NCBI GenBank assembly: GCA_040756375.1
Contig: JBFLZC010000004.1
Span: 124,001 to 188,000 of the forward strand
DNA from: VGSG01 sp040756375
Lineage (GTDB): Bacteria > Desulfobacterota > Desulfomonilia > Desulfomonilales > Desulfomonilaceae
Length of the DNA: 64,000 nt
Direction: 5' to 3'
Under the pieces are notes generated by a model. The model was not told the origin of the DNA and ran no database searches. It saw nothing but the letters and a program-made list of their open reading frames with translations. The translations under genes were made by a program, and so were the position numbers. Shown here piece after piece: positions 52,780-60,992 of this stretch (position 1 is its first letter; each line of letters begins with the position of its first letter).

Positions 52780-54501
52780 TTACTCAACTATAAGATGCCG
52801 ATACTTTTCCAAAAACCTGACAGGCTTCTTCAGGGCATCTCGGCGGAATGGTTCTGCTAGAACTTCCGCACTTCCGTCGATAACCGCGTCAATAACCGCG
52901 GGTTTGCCTGATTTGAGCGCGGCTTCCACCACATCTCGAACGTCTCCCGGATTCTCGACCCGGTACCCGTCGGCTCCCATATCCCTGGCAATTTGCGCAA
53001 AGTCAGGGTTCTTGAGGTTGGTCCCAACGAACCGATTGTCATAGTAGTCGATCTGGTTCTTCTTTTCCGCACCCCACTGATTGTTGTTGAAGACAACTGC
53101 GATAATGGGAATCTCTTCTCGCACCGCGGTCATCACTTCGGACAAGCCGCTGATGCCATAGGCTCCGTCACCTTGCAGGGCAAACACCGGTTTGTCCGGA
53201 GCGCCCATTTTGGCTCCCAGAGCAACGCCATAGGCTATGCCGCAATTGCCCCAGCTCAAGGGGGCTAGGTATTGTTTCGGGCCGGTCGGTCGAAAGTAGC
53301 TGTTGCACATGGAGCACGTGTTGCCCACATCCGTGGTCACGATGGCATTCTTGGGCACAGCCCTGGACAGCTCGGTGAGGAACTTTCTGGGATGCATGAG
53401 CTTTGACGGCGCCGCAGCCCATTGATCCAACTCTCGAGCCCAGGCTTCATTTTCTTTCTGTATTTCTGCCAGCCTGGCTGTGTCGGGCTCGCGGGTCTTG
53501 CCGTTATCGCGCAGTTTCAGCAGAACGCGAGCCGCGAACTCTTTCGCATCAGCAGCGATGGCCAGATTTACGGGTCGGCTCACCCCTAATTGACGGTGAT
53601 CGGTATCGACTTGGATTATCTGAGCACTGGTTGGCCAGTAGTTCATTCCGTATTGCGGCAAGGTGCCGAACGGACCGAGACGCGTGCCAAGCGCCAGGAC
53701 AACGTCGGCCTTGGCTAGGATTCGCATGGCGGCCTTGGACCCGCAATAGCCGATGGGGCCCACACTCAAAGGATGATTGGACGGGAAACTATCATTGTGG
53801 AGGTACGTGTTCGCCACCGGCGCAGTAAGATATTCCGCGAGGGCCTTGGTTTCAGGAATCGCATTTGACATGGTGACGCCGCCACCTGCCAGGATGACAG
53901 GGTAGGTGGCTCGTGCAAGGAGATCGGCCGCGCGGGCCACGTCAGCGTCAGGTCCCGCGCCTCTTTTCACGTCCTCTGTCTTGAATATTTCGCAGTCGAT
54001 TTCGCCGTAGAAGTAATCCCGCGGAATATTGAGCTGGGTGGGGCCGCATTCTCCTTTCGCGATGTAGAAGCAGCGCCGCGCGAGCTCAGCCATGCGCTCA
54101 GGTCTGTTTACCCGAACCTGAAACTTCGTGCACGCTTGAAACCACGGCATCTGGTCGAGTTCCTGGAATCCACCCGTGCCGATTCCGCCGCTGCCGGTTT
54201 CAGGGGTTATGGCAACCACCGGAGAATGCGCCCAAAAAGCCGCGGTGATGGCTGAAACAAAATTGGCCGCGCCGGGACCGTTCTGCGCGATGCAGACCTG
54301 AGGCTTGCCCGTGACTCGGGCCATGCCGTCGGCAGCATGAGCCGCGGCTTGTTCGTGGGCCACGGAAACAAAGCGAATGCCTGCCGCAGGAAACAGGTCC
54401 AGAGCATCCATAAATGCGCTCCCAACAATACCGAAGACCACCTTGACTTCTTCTGCAACAAGGGTCTCCACAAGCGCTTCCGATGGTGTCATTCTTGCCA
54501 T
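52780..54501 (-). CDS. xsc: Sulfoacetaldehyde acetyltransferase-like ThDP enzyme
   Basis: The 573-aa protein has the three-domain ThDP fold: catalytic Glu in VAHEQAAAHAADG, central domain HNDSFPSNHPLSVGPIGYCGSKA and a GDGAYGIS...FNNNQWGAEKKN thiamine site. The run QWGAEKKN, with YDNRFVGTNL, and LALGTRLGPFGTLPQYGMNYWP are characteristic of Xsc. It cleaves sulfoacetaldehyde with phosphate to acetyl phosphate and sulfite; sulfite could serve as electron acceptor in a sulfate reducer. GGAGGACGTAAA precedes the ATG. It is last in a minus-strand run of six genes. No phosphate acetyltransferase is visible. Confidence 0.8.
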   Translation of the reverse strand: MARMTPSEALVETLVAEEVKVVFGIVGSAFMDALDLFPAAGIRFVSVAHEQAAAHAADGMARVTGKPQVCIAQNGPGAANFVSAITAAFWAHSPVVAITPETGSGGIGTGGFQELDQMPWFQACTKFQVRVNRPERMAELARRCFYIAKGECGPTQLNIPRDYFYGEIDCEIFKTEDVKRGAGPDADVARAADLLARATYPVILAGGGVTMSNAIPETKALAEYLTAPVANTYLHNDSFPSNHPLSVGPIGYCGSKAAMRILAKADVVLALGTRLGPFGTLPQYGMNYWPTSAQIIQVDTDHRQLGVSRPVNLAIAADAKEFAARVLLKLRDNGKTREPDTARLAEIQKENEAWARELDQWAAAPSKLMHPRKFLTELSRAVPKNAIVTTDVGNTCSMCNSYFRPTGPKQYLAPLSWGNCGIAYGVALGAKMGAPDKPVFALQGDGAYGISGLSEVMTAVREEIPIIAVVFNNNQWGAEKKNQIDYYDNRFVGTNLKNPDFAQIARDMGADGYRVENPGDVRDVVEAALKSGKPAVIDAVIDGSAEVLAEPFRRDALKKPVRFLEKYRHLIVE

Positions 54502-54522
54502 TTTACGTCCTCCGTCCCGCAG

Positions 54523-55341
54523 CTACCGTTTGAGTTCCGATGCGAGTGACCGTGCCATGAGCCGTTCGTATAAGGCTGGCGACAGTTTGTGCACGATTCT
54601 TGTCAGGCGGCCGACCGCGGAAAGTACCACGAGTCGTCCACCACCGCGACACGCTGCCTGAAACACGTCCTCAGCCACGTCATCCGGCTTCGAGATTCGG
54701 CCGAATGTTGACTGTGGGTGGGTGGTGACCTGACCGTCACCTCCGAGAGCTCTCGTTGCTATGCCCGTCGAAGTGAATCCCGGACACACAATGGTCACGT
54801 CCACACCTATGGGTTTCAGTTCTGTTCTGAGTGATTCAAAAAGGCCGTGCAGCGCGTGTTTGCTGGCTGAGTAGCCCGAACGCCCCAAGAGCGGCGAGAA
54901 CCCTGCCACTGAACTGATTACGACGATCAGTCCTTTCCGTTCGATGAGGCTTTCAAGAGCCGCTTTGGTACAGTACAGAGAGCCAAAATAGTTGATGTTC
55001 ATGACTCTCTGAAAAACCTCGATGTTTGTTTCTCTGAAGGCGCTTCGATGCGTTATGCCTGCATTATTGATCAGGGCATCGATGCCTCCGAAGCGCTGAA
55101 TCACCCCAGTGATTGCACCTTGGCAATCATCTGCATTGGTGAGGTCACAAACCAATCCAATGCTTTTTATGCCTTGGTCTTCGAGTTCCCGGCATAGAGA
55201 CTGAGTGCCTTCAGCACTCACGTCCAGCAAGCCGAGCTTGGCCCCTGCTTTGCCGAAACGACGGGCAAAGGCCGAACCCAACCCGCCGGCTGCTCCGGTT
55301 ATGACTACGGTCTTTCCCTTGAAATCCCGGCTAGCAGCCAC
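54523..55341 (-). CDS. Short-chain dehydrogenase/reductase (SDR)
   Basis: The 272-aa protein has TGAAGGLGSAFARRFG (NAD(P) site), LINNAGITHR, a catalytic Ser in VVISSVAGFSP and YSASKHALHG (Tyr-x3-Lys), the classical SDR set. The start is a GTG at 55341, inside the end of the upstream epimerase gene (11-bp overlap). It lies 21 bp before xsc. It might interconvert isethionate and sulfoacetaldehyde (as IsfD-like reductases do), but the substrate cannot be read from the sequence. Confidence 0.85.
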   Translation of the reverse strand: MAASRDFKGKTVVITGAAGGLGSAFARRFGKAGAKLGLLDVSAEGTQSLCRELEDQGIKSIGLVCDLTNADDCQGAITGVIQRFGGIDALINNAGITHRSAFRETNIEVFQRVMNINYFGSLYCTKAALESLIERKGLIVVISSVAGFSPLLGRSGYSASKHALHGLFESLRTELKPIGVDVTIVCPGFTSTGIATRALGGDGQVTTHPQSTFGRISKPDDVAEDVFQAACRGGGRLVVLSAVGRLTRIVHKLSPALYERLMARSLASELKR

Positions 55342-56311
55342 TTTTCCTAGTCCTCAGATAGTATTCGAATACTTCTTTCGATGTCTTTTGGGGCGTGTAC
55401 CCGAACTCTTCCTTGAGCCTCTTGTTGCTCAGCACCGGTCGGTATCGCAAGAAATTCACCTGCTCGGGACCGTATTGAGTCAGTTCCAAGCGCTTGAGGA
55501 GCCACAAGGCTCCGGTGATGAGAGAGACTGGAATAGGTATGTACGGCTTGCGCATGAGCGCGGCGATTTCTCTCATAGTGAGCGCTCCGTCGCCTGCCAT
55601 GTTGTAGATGCCGCAGCCGCCTTGCTGTATTCCTTTGATAATCGCGGCGACCACATCCTGGTCCCAAATAAAGACAAAAGGGCTTGCCGAGCCTCGCAAT
55701 CCCATCACGTACGGTTTCTCGAACAGAGCGGTAATCTGATTGGAAGTAGTATCTCCAAGGATGGTCCCCGGCCGGAATATGAGCTGCTCCAGCTCCGGAT
55801 GTTCGTTGCGCCACTGGGCCAGCATTTCTTCAACCTGGCGCTTGTGATCCGAATAGGCAAATTCCACGTTCCCCCGGATCCTGTCCGTTTCATCCAACCA
55901 TTCCGGATTGTCAGCGTAATAGCCATAAGCCGCGCCGGAACTCGTGTAGATCAAGCGGCGGATTCCCGCGGCCAGACAACTCTCCAGGACGTTTCGTGTG
56001 CCCAGAACATCCACTGAATACTCGAAATCCCGGTCTGATTTCCGGCCTGGCGTGACCACCGCGGCAAGATGCACAACGAGTTCGGTCCTGAACTGCTTCA
56101 AGAGCGACGAAAGTTCGGAAGATCGAATGTCTGCGGTGACGTACTCGACTCCGGGAAGCTGCTCTTCTTCGGAAGGCCGTCGAATATCCGCGGCCACAAT
56201 CGTTTGAATGTCTCGCGGATTCCGCGCAAGGGCATTCACCACTTGGCGGCCCAGATATCCGCCCGCGCCTGTTATGAACACTGATTTGACCACATTCAAC
56301 TTATCGGGCAT
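55331..56311 (-). CDS. NAD-dependent epimerase/dehydratase
   Basis: The 326-aa extended SDR has VFITGAGGYLGRQVVNAL (GxxGxxG), VVHLAAVVTPG and a catalytic Ser-Ser-Gly-Ala-Ala-Tyr segment (YTSSGAAYGYY). AYSDHKRQVEEML replaces the usual YxxxK with Tyr-Ser-Asp-His-Lys, so Y and K are in place. It may act on a sugar or a CoA/hydroxyacyl substrate. It overlaps the SDR and follows the MFS gene by 33 bp. Confidence 0.85.
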   Translation of the reverse strand: MPDKLNVVKSVFITGAGGYLGRQVVNALARNPRDIQTIVAADIRRPSEEEQLPGVEYVTADIRSSELSSLLKQFRTELVVHLAAVVTPGRKSDRDFEYSVDVLGTRNVLESCLAAGIRRLIYTSSGAAYGYYADNPEWLDETDRIRGNVEFAYSDHKRQVEEMLAQWRNEHPELEQLIFRPGTILGDTTSNQITALFEKPYVMGLRGSASPFVFIWDQDVVAAIIKGIQQGGCGIYNMAGDGALTMREIAALMRKPYIPIPVSLITGALWLLKRLELTQYGPEQVNFLRYRPVLSNKRLKEEFGYTPQKTSKEVFEYYLRTRKSGC

Positions 56312-56344
56312 CGACGAATCTCTTCTCTGATATCTCGCATGATC

Positions 56345-57643
56345 TCATTGCTCAAAGACCAGGGTTACCCTTTCGACCTTCTCCAGATCTCTCCGATAGT
56401 AGAACGATCCGGCGAAATACAAGGCAGCAGCCATAACGAACGAGAAGGGAAGAATCAAGAACGCGGTGCGAATGCCGTAGTTATCGGAAACCACGCCCAC
56501 AAACACCGGTCCCAACGCGGTGCCAAGTATCTGTTGTACGATCACGCACAAGCTGTACGATACGGCCCGCAATCCTGGATGAACCACGTCCTGAGTAACC
56601 GCTGCCGCGGCCGGAACAAAGGCCGCGGCCATGATGCCGCCAAGGCACATGATGGGAAACGCCAAAGCGTGCTCCGGCATTGCAAACGCAGTGAAGAAAG
56701 CAACAAAGGCAAGGAAAGACGCAAGCGACGCAAACCGAAGGCGTCCACGGCGGTCGGCCTGATACCACTTATCGGCAAGAAAGCCCCCAAGTGGCGCACC
56801 CACGATAGCCATGATCATAACCAGGCCGCCTTTAGTCCCGGCCTCGCTTACGGAGAGCCCATACATCCTGTGGAAATAGGTTGGCAGCCAGGCCAACAGA
56901 GCAGCTGTGGCGAAGAGATTGCCTGCAAATGCCAGGTACGTCAGGATGAGCGATCGCGTTTGAAGGATTTCTCTGGCAATATCCGCCAACCGCATGGAAG
57001 TTTTGGCTTCGGGTCTGCCCGTTAAGCCGGAAGTCTTGACCAGGTCCACGCTTTTGTAATCTTTGACCCAGAAGAAAAGGATCGCAACCACGAAGCCCGG
57101 CAATGCCACGAGGCCGAATGCGTGCCGCCACCCGAAGCGTTCCGCGATGATTCCGCCCAGGGCTACTCCCATAGCCGCTCCAAGAGGAATGGATGCATTC
57201 CAAATGCCCATAACCTTGGCGCGTTTCTCTTCAGGGAATAGGGCGGAAATCATGGCAGTGCCGCCAGGCGCGTACCCCGCTTCGCCAAGTCCTATGAACA
57301 CACGGGCAACAAGGAGCTGAAAGAAATTCGTGGTGAACGCACAAGCAGCCGTGGCCAAGCTCCATAGAACAGCCATGATGCCGATGCATTTCTTTCGGCT
57401 CCACCTATCTACCGCCACCGAAACCGGAAACGTGAAGGCCACGATGGACCACGAAATCGCCGCGACGAGCAGGCCGCATTGGGTATCGGTCAGCCCCCAG
57501 TCGGACTTTAAGAATGGGAAGAGTGAGGCGATCACCATGCGATCGATGTAGTCGAACATGTAGAGCAGAAACAGCAGTCCAAAGACGTAGTAAGAATACT
57601 TCTTGGATATGTGGTATCCGCTCTCAGCAGGCTCGCTATTCAT
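56345..57643 (-). CDS. MFS transporter
   Basis: The 432-aa protein has 12 TM helices. The MFS signature after TM2 reads VAVDRWSRKKCIGIM, and ARVFIGLGEAGYAPGGTAMISALFP and GGFLADKWYQADRRGRLRF are typical of the anion:cation (ACS) subgroup for organic acid anions. AGAGGTGA precedes the ATG at 57643. Its place in the operon suggests it imports the substrate handled by Xsc and its companions. Confidence 0.9.
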   Translation of the reverse strand: MNSEPAESGYHISKKYSYYVFGLLFLLYMFDYIDRMVIASLFPFLKSDWGLTDTQCGLLVAAISWSIVAFTFPVSVAVDRWSRKKCIGIMAVLWSLATAACAFTTNFFQLLVARVFIGLGEAGYAPGGTAMISALFPEEKRAKVMGIWNASIPLGAAMGVALGGIIAERFGWRHAFGLVALPGFVVAILFFWVKDYKSVDLVKTSGLTGRPEAKTSMRLADIAREILQTRSLILTYLAFAGNLFATAALLAWLPTYFHRMYGLSVSEAGTKGGLVMIMAIVGAPLGGFLADKWYQADRRGRLRFASLASFLAFVAFFTAFAMPEHALAFPIMCLGGIMAAAFVPAAAAVTQDVVHPGLRAVSYSLCVIVQQILGTALGPVFVGVVSDNYGIRTAFLILPFSFVMAAALYFAGSFYYRRDLEKVERVTLVFEQ

Positions 57644-57685
57644 GGCTTCACCTCTCGAAAGGCGCTCCATGCCGCCTTGTTTTAT

Positions 57686-57903
57686 CAATGCGCGCTCAAG
57701 AAAGTAAGACGGGGAGAACCTTTTTGAAAAAAGGTTCCTCTCCGAACCCCTTTCCAAAAACTTCTATGTGCCTCTGTCATTTCGCCTTCCTGTCCAGGAA
57801 GGCGAAATGACAGAGGAATATAGAGTTTCTTGAAGGGGGCTTTGGGGGAAACTTCTTTACACAAAGAAGTTTCCCCCACGCTTTACTTCTTTGAAAGCGC
57901 ATC
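57686..57903. mobile_element. 218-bp palindromic MITE-like element
   Basis: The ends ATGCGCGCTCAAGAAAGTAA and ATGCGCTTTCAAAGAAGTAA (from the other side) are inverted copies, as in 52031-52112. The centre is a perfect palindrome with 22-bp arms (57771-57792 and 57795-57816) around TC. Between ends and centre each half has its own hairpin (AACCTTTTT/AAAAAAGGTT and GGGGGAAACTTCTTT/AAAGAAGTTTCCCCC). It lies inside the operon, between the MFS and ThDP genes, and may attenuate transcription. No coding capacity. Confidence 0.7.
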
Positions 57904-57907
57904 GGCC

Positions 57908-59659
57908 TTACTTCCCTTTGGGTTCCTGGTGCATGGCCTTGAAGTGCATAAGTCCAGGTGCCCACATGTGCTTGGTCGGATCCACATCCACGTGGATCAA
58001 CGAGCACTTGCCCGCAGCAAGGCAGCGTTCCAGCGCGGGTTTGAGATCCGAAGGATTGGCTACTCGCTCTCCGTGAGCTCCCATAGCTTGTGCAACCTTG
58101 TCGAACTGTATCTCCCTCAATTCCGTGTTTATGGTCTCTTCCGGGCCAAGGGACTTCATGATGAGCGTTTTGAGCGGCTTCAGGGCAAAGCTCATGCTCA
58201 TCTTCACCATTCCCCACTGCTTATCGCAGCAGACAATGTAGATTACCTTCAGGTTGTTGCGGACCGCAGTCTCTATTTCCTGGACGTTGAACCCCATTGC
58301 TCCGTCACCCGCAATGCAGCAGATCTGCCGGTCAGGGAACGCCGCGGCCGCGCCCAGCGCCTGGCCCACGCCGGCTCCAAGGTGACCGAAATGATTGGTG
58401 GACAACTGCGTGTTCGGTTTGCGCAGCTCACAGAAGAAGTGACCCCATACGGCCGTATTTCCACCATCGAAAATCAGCACAGCATCATCATTGAGGACCT
58501 GCCGACAGATAGATCCCACATGGGCCGTCACCATGGGAGTGGACAGATCGGAGAGCTTCTCATTAAGCTTTGCTCGGTCTTTTTCGATCTCTTTGCGAAG
58601 TCCCGCAGTCGCTATCTTCCGGTCGCTGATCGGCATTCTGTCAGCAGCGACCCGAAGCTTTTCAATGAGCTGCCGCATGAACACCTTGACGTCCGCCATG
58701 ATGCCCAGGTCAACGGGTCTGTTCCGGCCGATGATATCTTCGTCCAGGTCAACTTGTATCCATTTCTGGTCTGCGGGCAGGGCCCAGTACGGAGCCTTGC
58801 CCCACCAGTCGGTCTCGCCGACATCTGCTCCCAGGCAGAGCACCACATCGGCCCGGTTTCTGACCTGGTTCACCGCCTTCACGTGGATCATGGGCCAGGC
58901 AAGCTCAGACGTTTCCCGCAGCGCGCCGCGAGCACTCCAGGACGTGGTAACAGGCGAGTGCAGCAGCGTTGCAAGTTCATCCAATTCATCGAAAGCTTGA
59001 GCGTGGATTACGCCGCTACCCACATGAATCAGGGGCAGTCGCGCGGACACGAGCATTTCCGCGGCCTTTTCGACTTGAGCCGAAGTAGGCGGGATCGGAT
59101 CCACTCGACGATACTGGAACGGTTTCAAGATAGGAACCGGCTTTCGTTCGCCATTGACCAGGTTCTCAGGCACATCCAGGTGCACCACTCCGGGCCGTCC
59201 CTCGTAGCACTTGCGGAATGCCTTGCGTAGCAGCTCCGGGATCCTGTCCGATGTAGGAGCGCAGACCGACCATTTGGACATAGGTCGAATGACCGCGACC
59301 TGATCGAAGCACTGATACGCTCCGCCGCGATCGGGATAGGTGATGGCCGACCGTCGAGAGCTGGTGATGAGCAGTACTCGGTTCCCTTCGGCATTTTCCA
59401 CTGCCACACCCGAAAGCATATTGGCAACTCCGGGGCCGTTGCTTGCAATGCATACTCCGAGCTTGCCTGTCAGCCGAGCATAGGCTCCGGCCATGTGAGC
59501 CGCGATGGTCTCATGCCGGGGAGTGATCAGCTCCATGCCAAGATCCCGAGCGCCTTTGAGCAGTTGAAGGTACGTGCCGTCAACGATGCCGAAGATCTTT
59601 TCGACCCCTTCTTCTTTCAGCATCTCGGCTATTATGCGTCCGCCGGTTGTTGTGGCCAT
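57908..59659 (-). CDS. Acetolactate synthase-like ThDP enzyme
   Basis: The 583-aa protein has the ThDP N-domain with PRHETIAAHMAGAYARLTG (catalytic Glu) and SNGPGVANMLSGVAVE. The middle domain follows, and then a thiamine motif AGDGAMGFNVQEIE that ends CCDKQWG in place of the usual NN-x-x-(Y/W)G. It is related to acetolactate synthase, oxalyl-CoA decarboxylase and Xsc. The substrate is not clear; a role on a 2-oxo or sulfo-compound in the same pathway as Xsc fits the operon. GGAGGCTGAC precedes the ATG. It starts 13 bp after the TetR gene. Confidence 0.85.
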   Translation of the reverse strand: MATTTGGRIIAEMLKEEGVEKIFGIVDGTYLQLLKGARDLGMELITPRHETIAAHMAGAYARLTGKLGVCIASNGPGVANMLSGVAVENAEGNRVLLITSSRRSAITYPDRGGAYQCFDQVAVIRPMSKWSVCAPTSDRIPELLRKAFRKCYEGRPGVVHLDVPENLVNGERKPVPILKPFQYRRVDPIPPTSAQVEKAAEMLVSARLPLIHVGSGVIHAQAFDELDELATLLHSPVTTSWSARGALRETSELAWPMIHVKAVNQVRNRADVVLCLGADVGETDWWGKAPYWALPADQKWIQVDLDEDIIGRNRPVDLGIMADVKVFMRQLIEKLRVAADRMPISDRKIATAGLRKEIEKDRAKLNEKLSDLSTPMVTAHVGSICRQVLNDDAVLIFDGGNTAVWGHFFCELRKPNTQLSTNHFGHLGAGVGQALGAAAAFPDRQICCIAGDGAMGFNVQEIETAVRNNLKVIYIVCCDKQWGMVKMSMSFALKPLKTLIMKSLGPEETINTELREIQFDKVAQAMGAHGERVANPSDLKPALERCLAAGKCSLIHVDVDPTKHMWAPGLMHFKAMHQEPKGK

Positions 59660-59672
59660 GTCAGCCTCCGTA

Positions 59673-60464
59673 TCAGGGATTGGATCTGTTCGTGTTCATG
59701 GGGGTAGCGGTTTGGTGCTCCGTTGGCGCAGGTTTGAGAAACCGCTCAATCGTCAAAATAACCTTTTCCAGTTGCTCTGTTGCGGATCGAGCGTCGATTC
59801 GGCCCGCAATCTCCAGGTATTCCTTCATCCTGATCTGGTAGTGACGGGAAACCAATGACGCCAGAAAGACAATGTAGATGCTGTTGATGAGAAACGCTGC
59901 CAGGTTCACGTCCACGTCGCTGCGCACGATCCCGTCTTGGATACCTTGCCGGAGCAGAGCTTTGAGGTGGTCCGCAGTGTAACCTTCAACCTCGTGTGTG
60001 AGCTTGTCTGCATACTGCTCCATGCCTGAGGCCGAGACGTTCAGGTACATGCGGATGTATTCGGGATTGGCTCGAGCGAATGCAGCGCCTTTGCGGAAAA
60101 TATGATCGACTTGGCGATAGATGTCCCAGTCAGGCTTGATGCCGCCGTAGACGGCTCTACGAGATCGTGCGAGCGCATCGCGACACACGGAAAGGTACAG
60201 ATCTTCCTTGCTCTCGAAATAGTCGTACAACGAGCCCTTTGACACCGCGGCTCGAGCCGCGAGTTCCGCCATGTCCGTTTCTGCGAATCCCCTGGTCGCA
60301 AAGAGGCGAGCCGCTTCTTTCAGGACTCGTTCCCGTTTTTCCGGCGCGATATTTGAGAAGGTTGGTTTGGGCACGTGCGTATCCAAAATGACCGACCGTC
60401 CAGTCGGAATTTCGCACACAACTTCCCACCCTGTCAAGGATTTTCGCGCGGATATCTGGTGCAT
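59673..60464 (-). CDS. TetR-family transcriptional regulator
   Basis: The 263-aa protein has a TetR helix-turn-helix at about 45-92 (RVLKEAARLFATRGFAETDMAELAARAAVSKGSLYDYFESKEDLY) and a helical ligand-binding domain after it. The N-terminal extension of some 38 residues is longer than usual; a start nearer FSNIAPEKRER is possible. It leads the operon (ThDP, MFS, epimerase, SDR, Xsc), so autoregulation and substrate-induced expression are likely. No operator palindrome was identified. Confidence 0.88.
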   Translation of the reverse strand: MHQISARKSLTGWEVVCEIPTGRSVILDTHVPKPTFSNIAPEKRERVLKEAARLFATRGFAETDMAELAARAAVSKGSLYDYFESKEDLYLSVCRDALARSRRAVYGGIKPDWDIYRQVDHIFRKGAAFARANPEYIRMYLNVSASGMEQYADKLTHEVEGYTADHLKALLRQGIQDGIVRSDVDVNLAAFLINSIYIVFLASLVSRHYQIRMKEYLEIAGRIDARSATEQLEKVILTIERFLKPAPTEHQTATPMNTNRSNP

Positions 60465-60992
60465 TCGGGTATCTCAGGCGAAATGCTCTTTTCGGATAAG
60501 GCGTGGCAAATGAACCCTTCCCCCGTCGAAGAAAGGGGCTCCTAATACCCTCTCCCCTGTGGGGCGGCCTTTCCAGGCCGCCGGTAGGCTGGAATCCCGC
60601 GAGGCCGCGGGACTGCCTCACAAGAGGGGATATCCAGCACCAGAGGCCAGCCCGATTCTAATGCCTATGCGGATACACGGGAGATTCCGCATCCTCCCCC
60701 TTTCTTAAAGGGACACAGGGGCATTTCCATCACAGATTTCGTGGCCAGCGGTAATGGCTCATCGTGATTGGTCGCCAGTGCGCTGAAAAGTGCCGCCATC
60801 AACTGGAAGAAGCGTCGACAAACGAGAAGGGCTGGCGCGGACGGGAGACTTTGCAATGGGGCCGGAGCGGCGCAAGACAAAGGTGGCTTTATTGCGTTGG
60901 GGAGATATTCTCCTCGGTGGAGGGACTTCTTTCTGGGTGACCCTCAAATATCTCGCTGGCGGTCCGCAACAGTACAACCAGACAAAGAAAGC
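60465..60992. other. Gene-free region with nested hairpin repeat at 60549-60630
   Basis: At 60549-60630 the outer arms CCCCTGTGGGG...CACAAGAGGGG are nested around GGCGGCCTTTCCAGGCCGCC and CCCGCGAGGCCGCGGG. A relative is at 39513-39584. Short open frames on both strands at 60760-61000 have no ribosome-binding site and no recognisable product. The TetR promoter should lie near 60470-60530. Confidence 0.5.
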
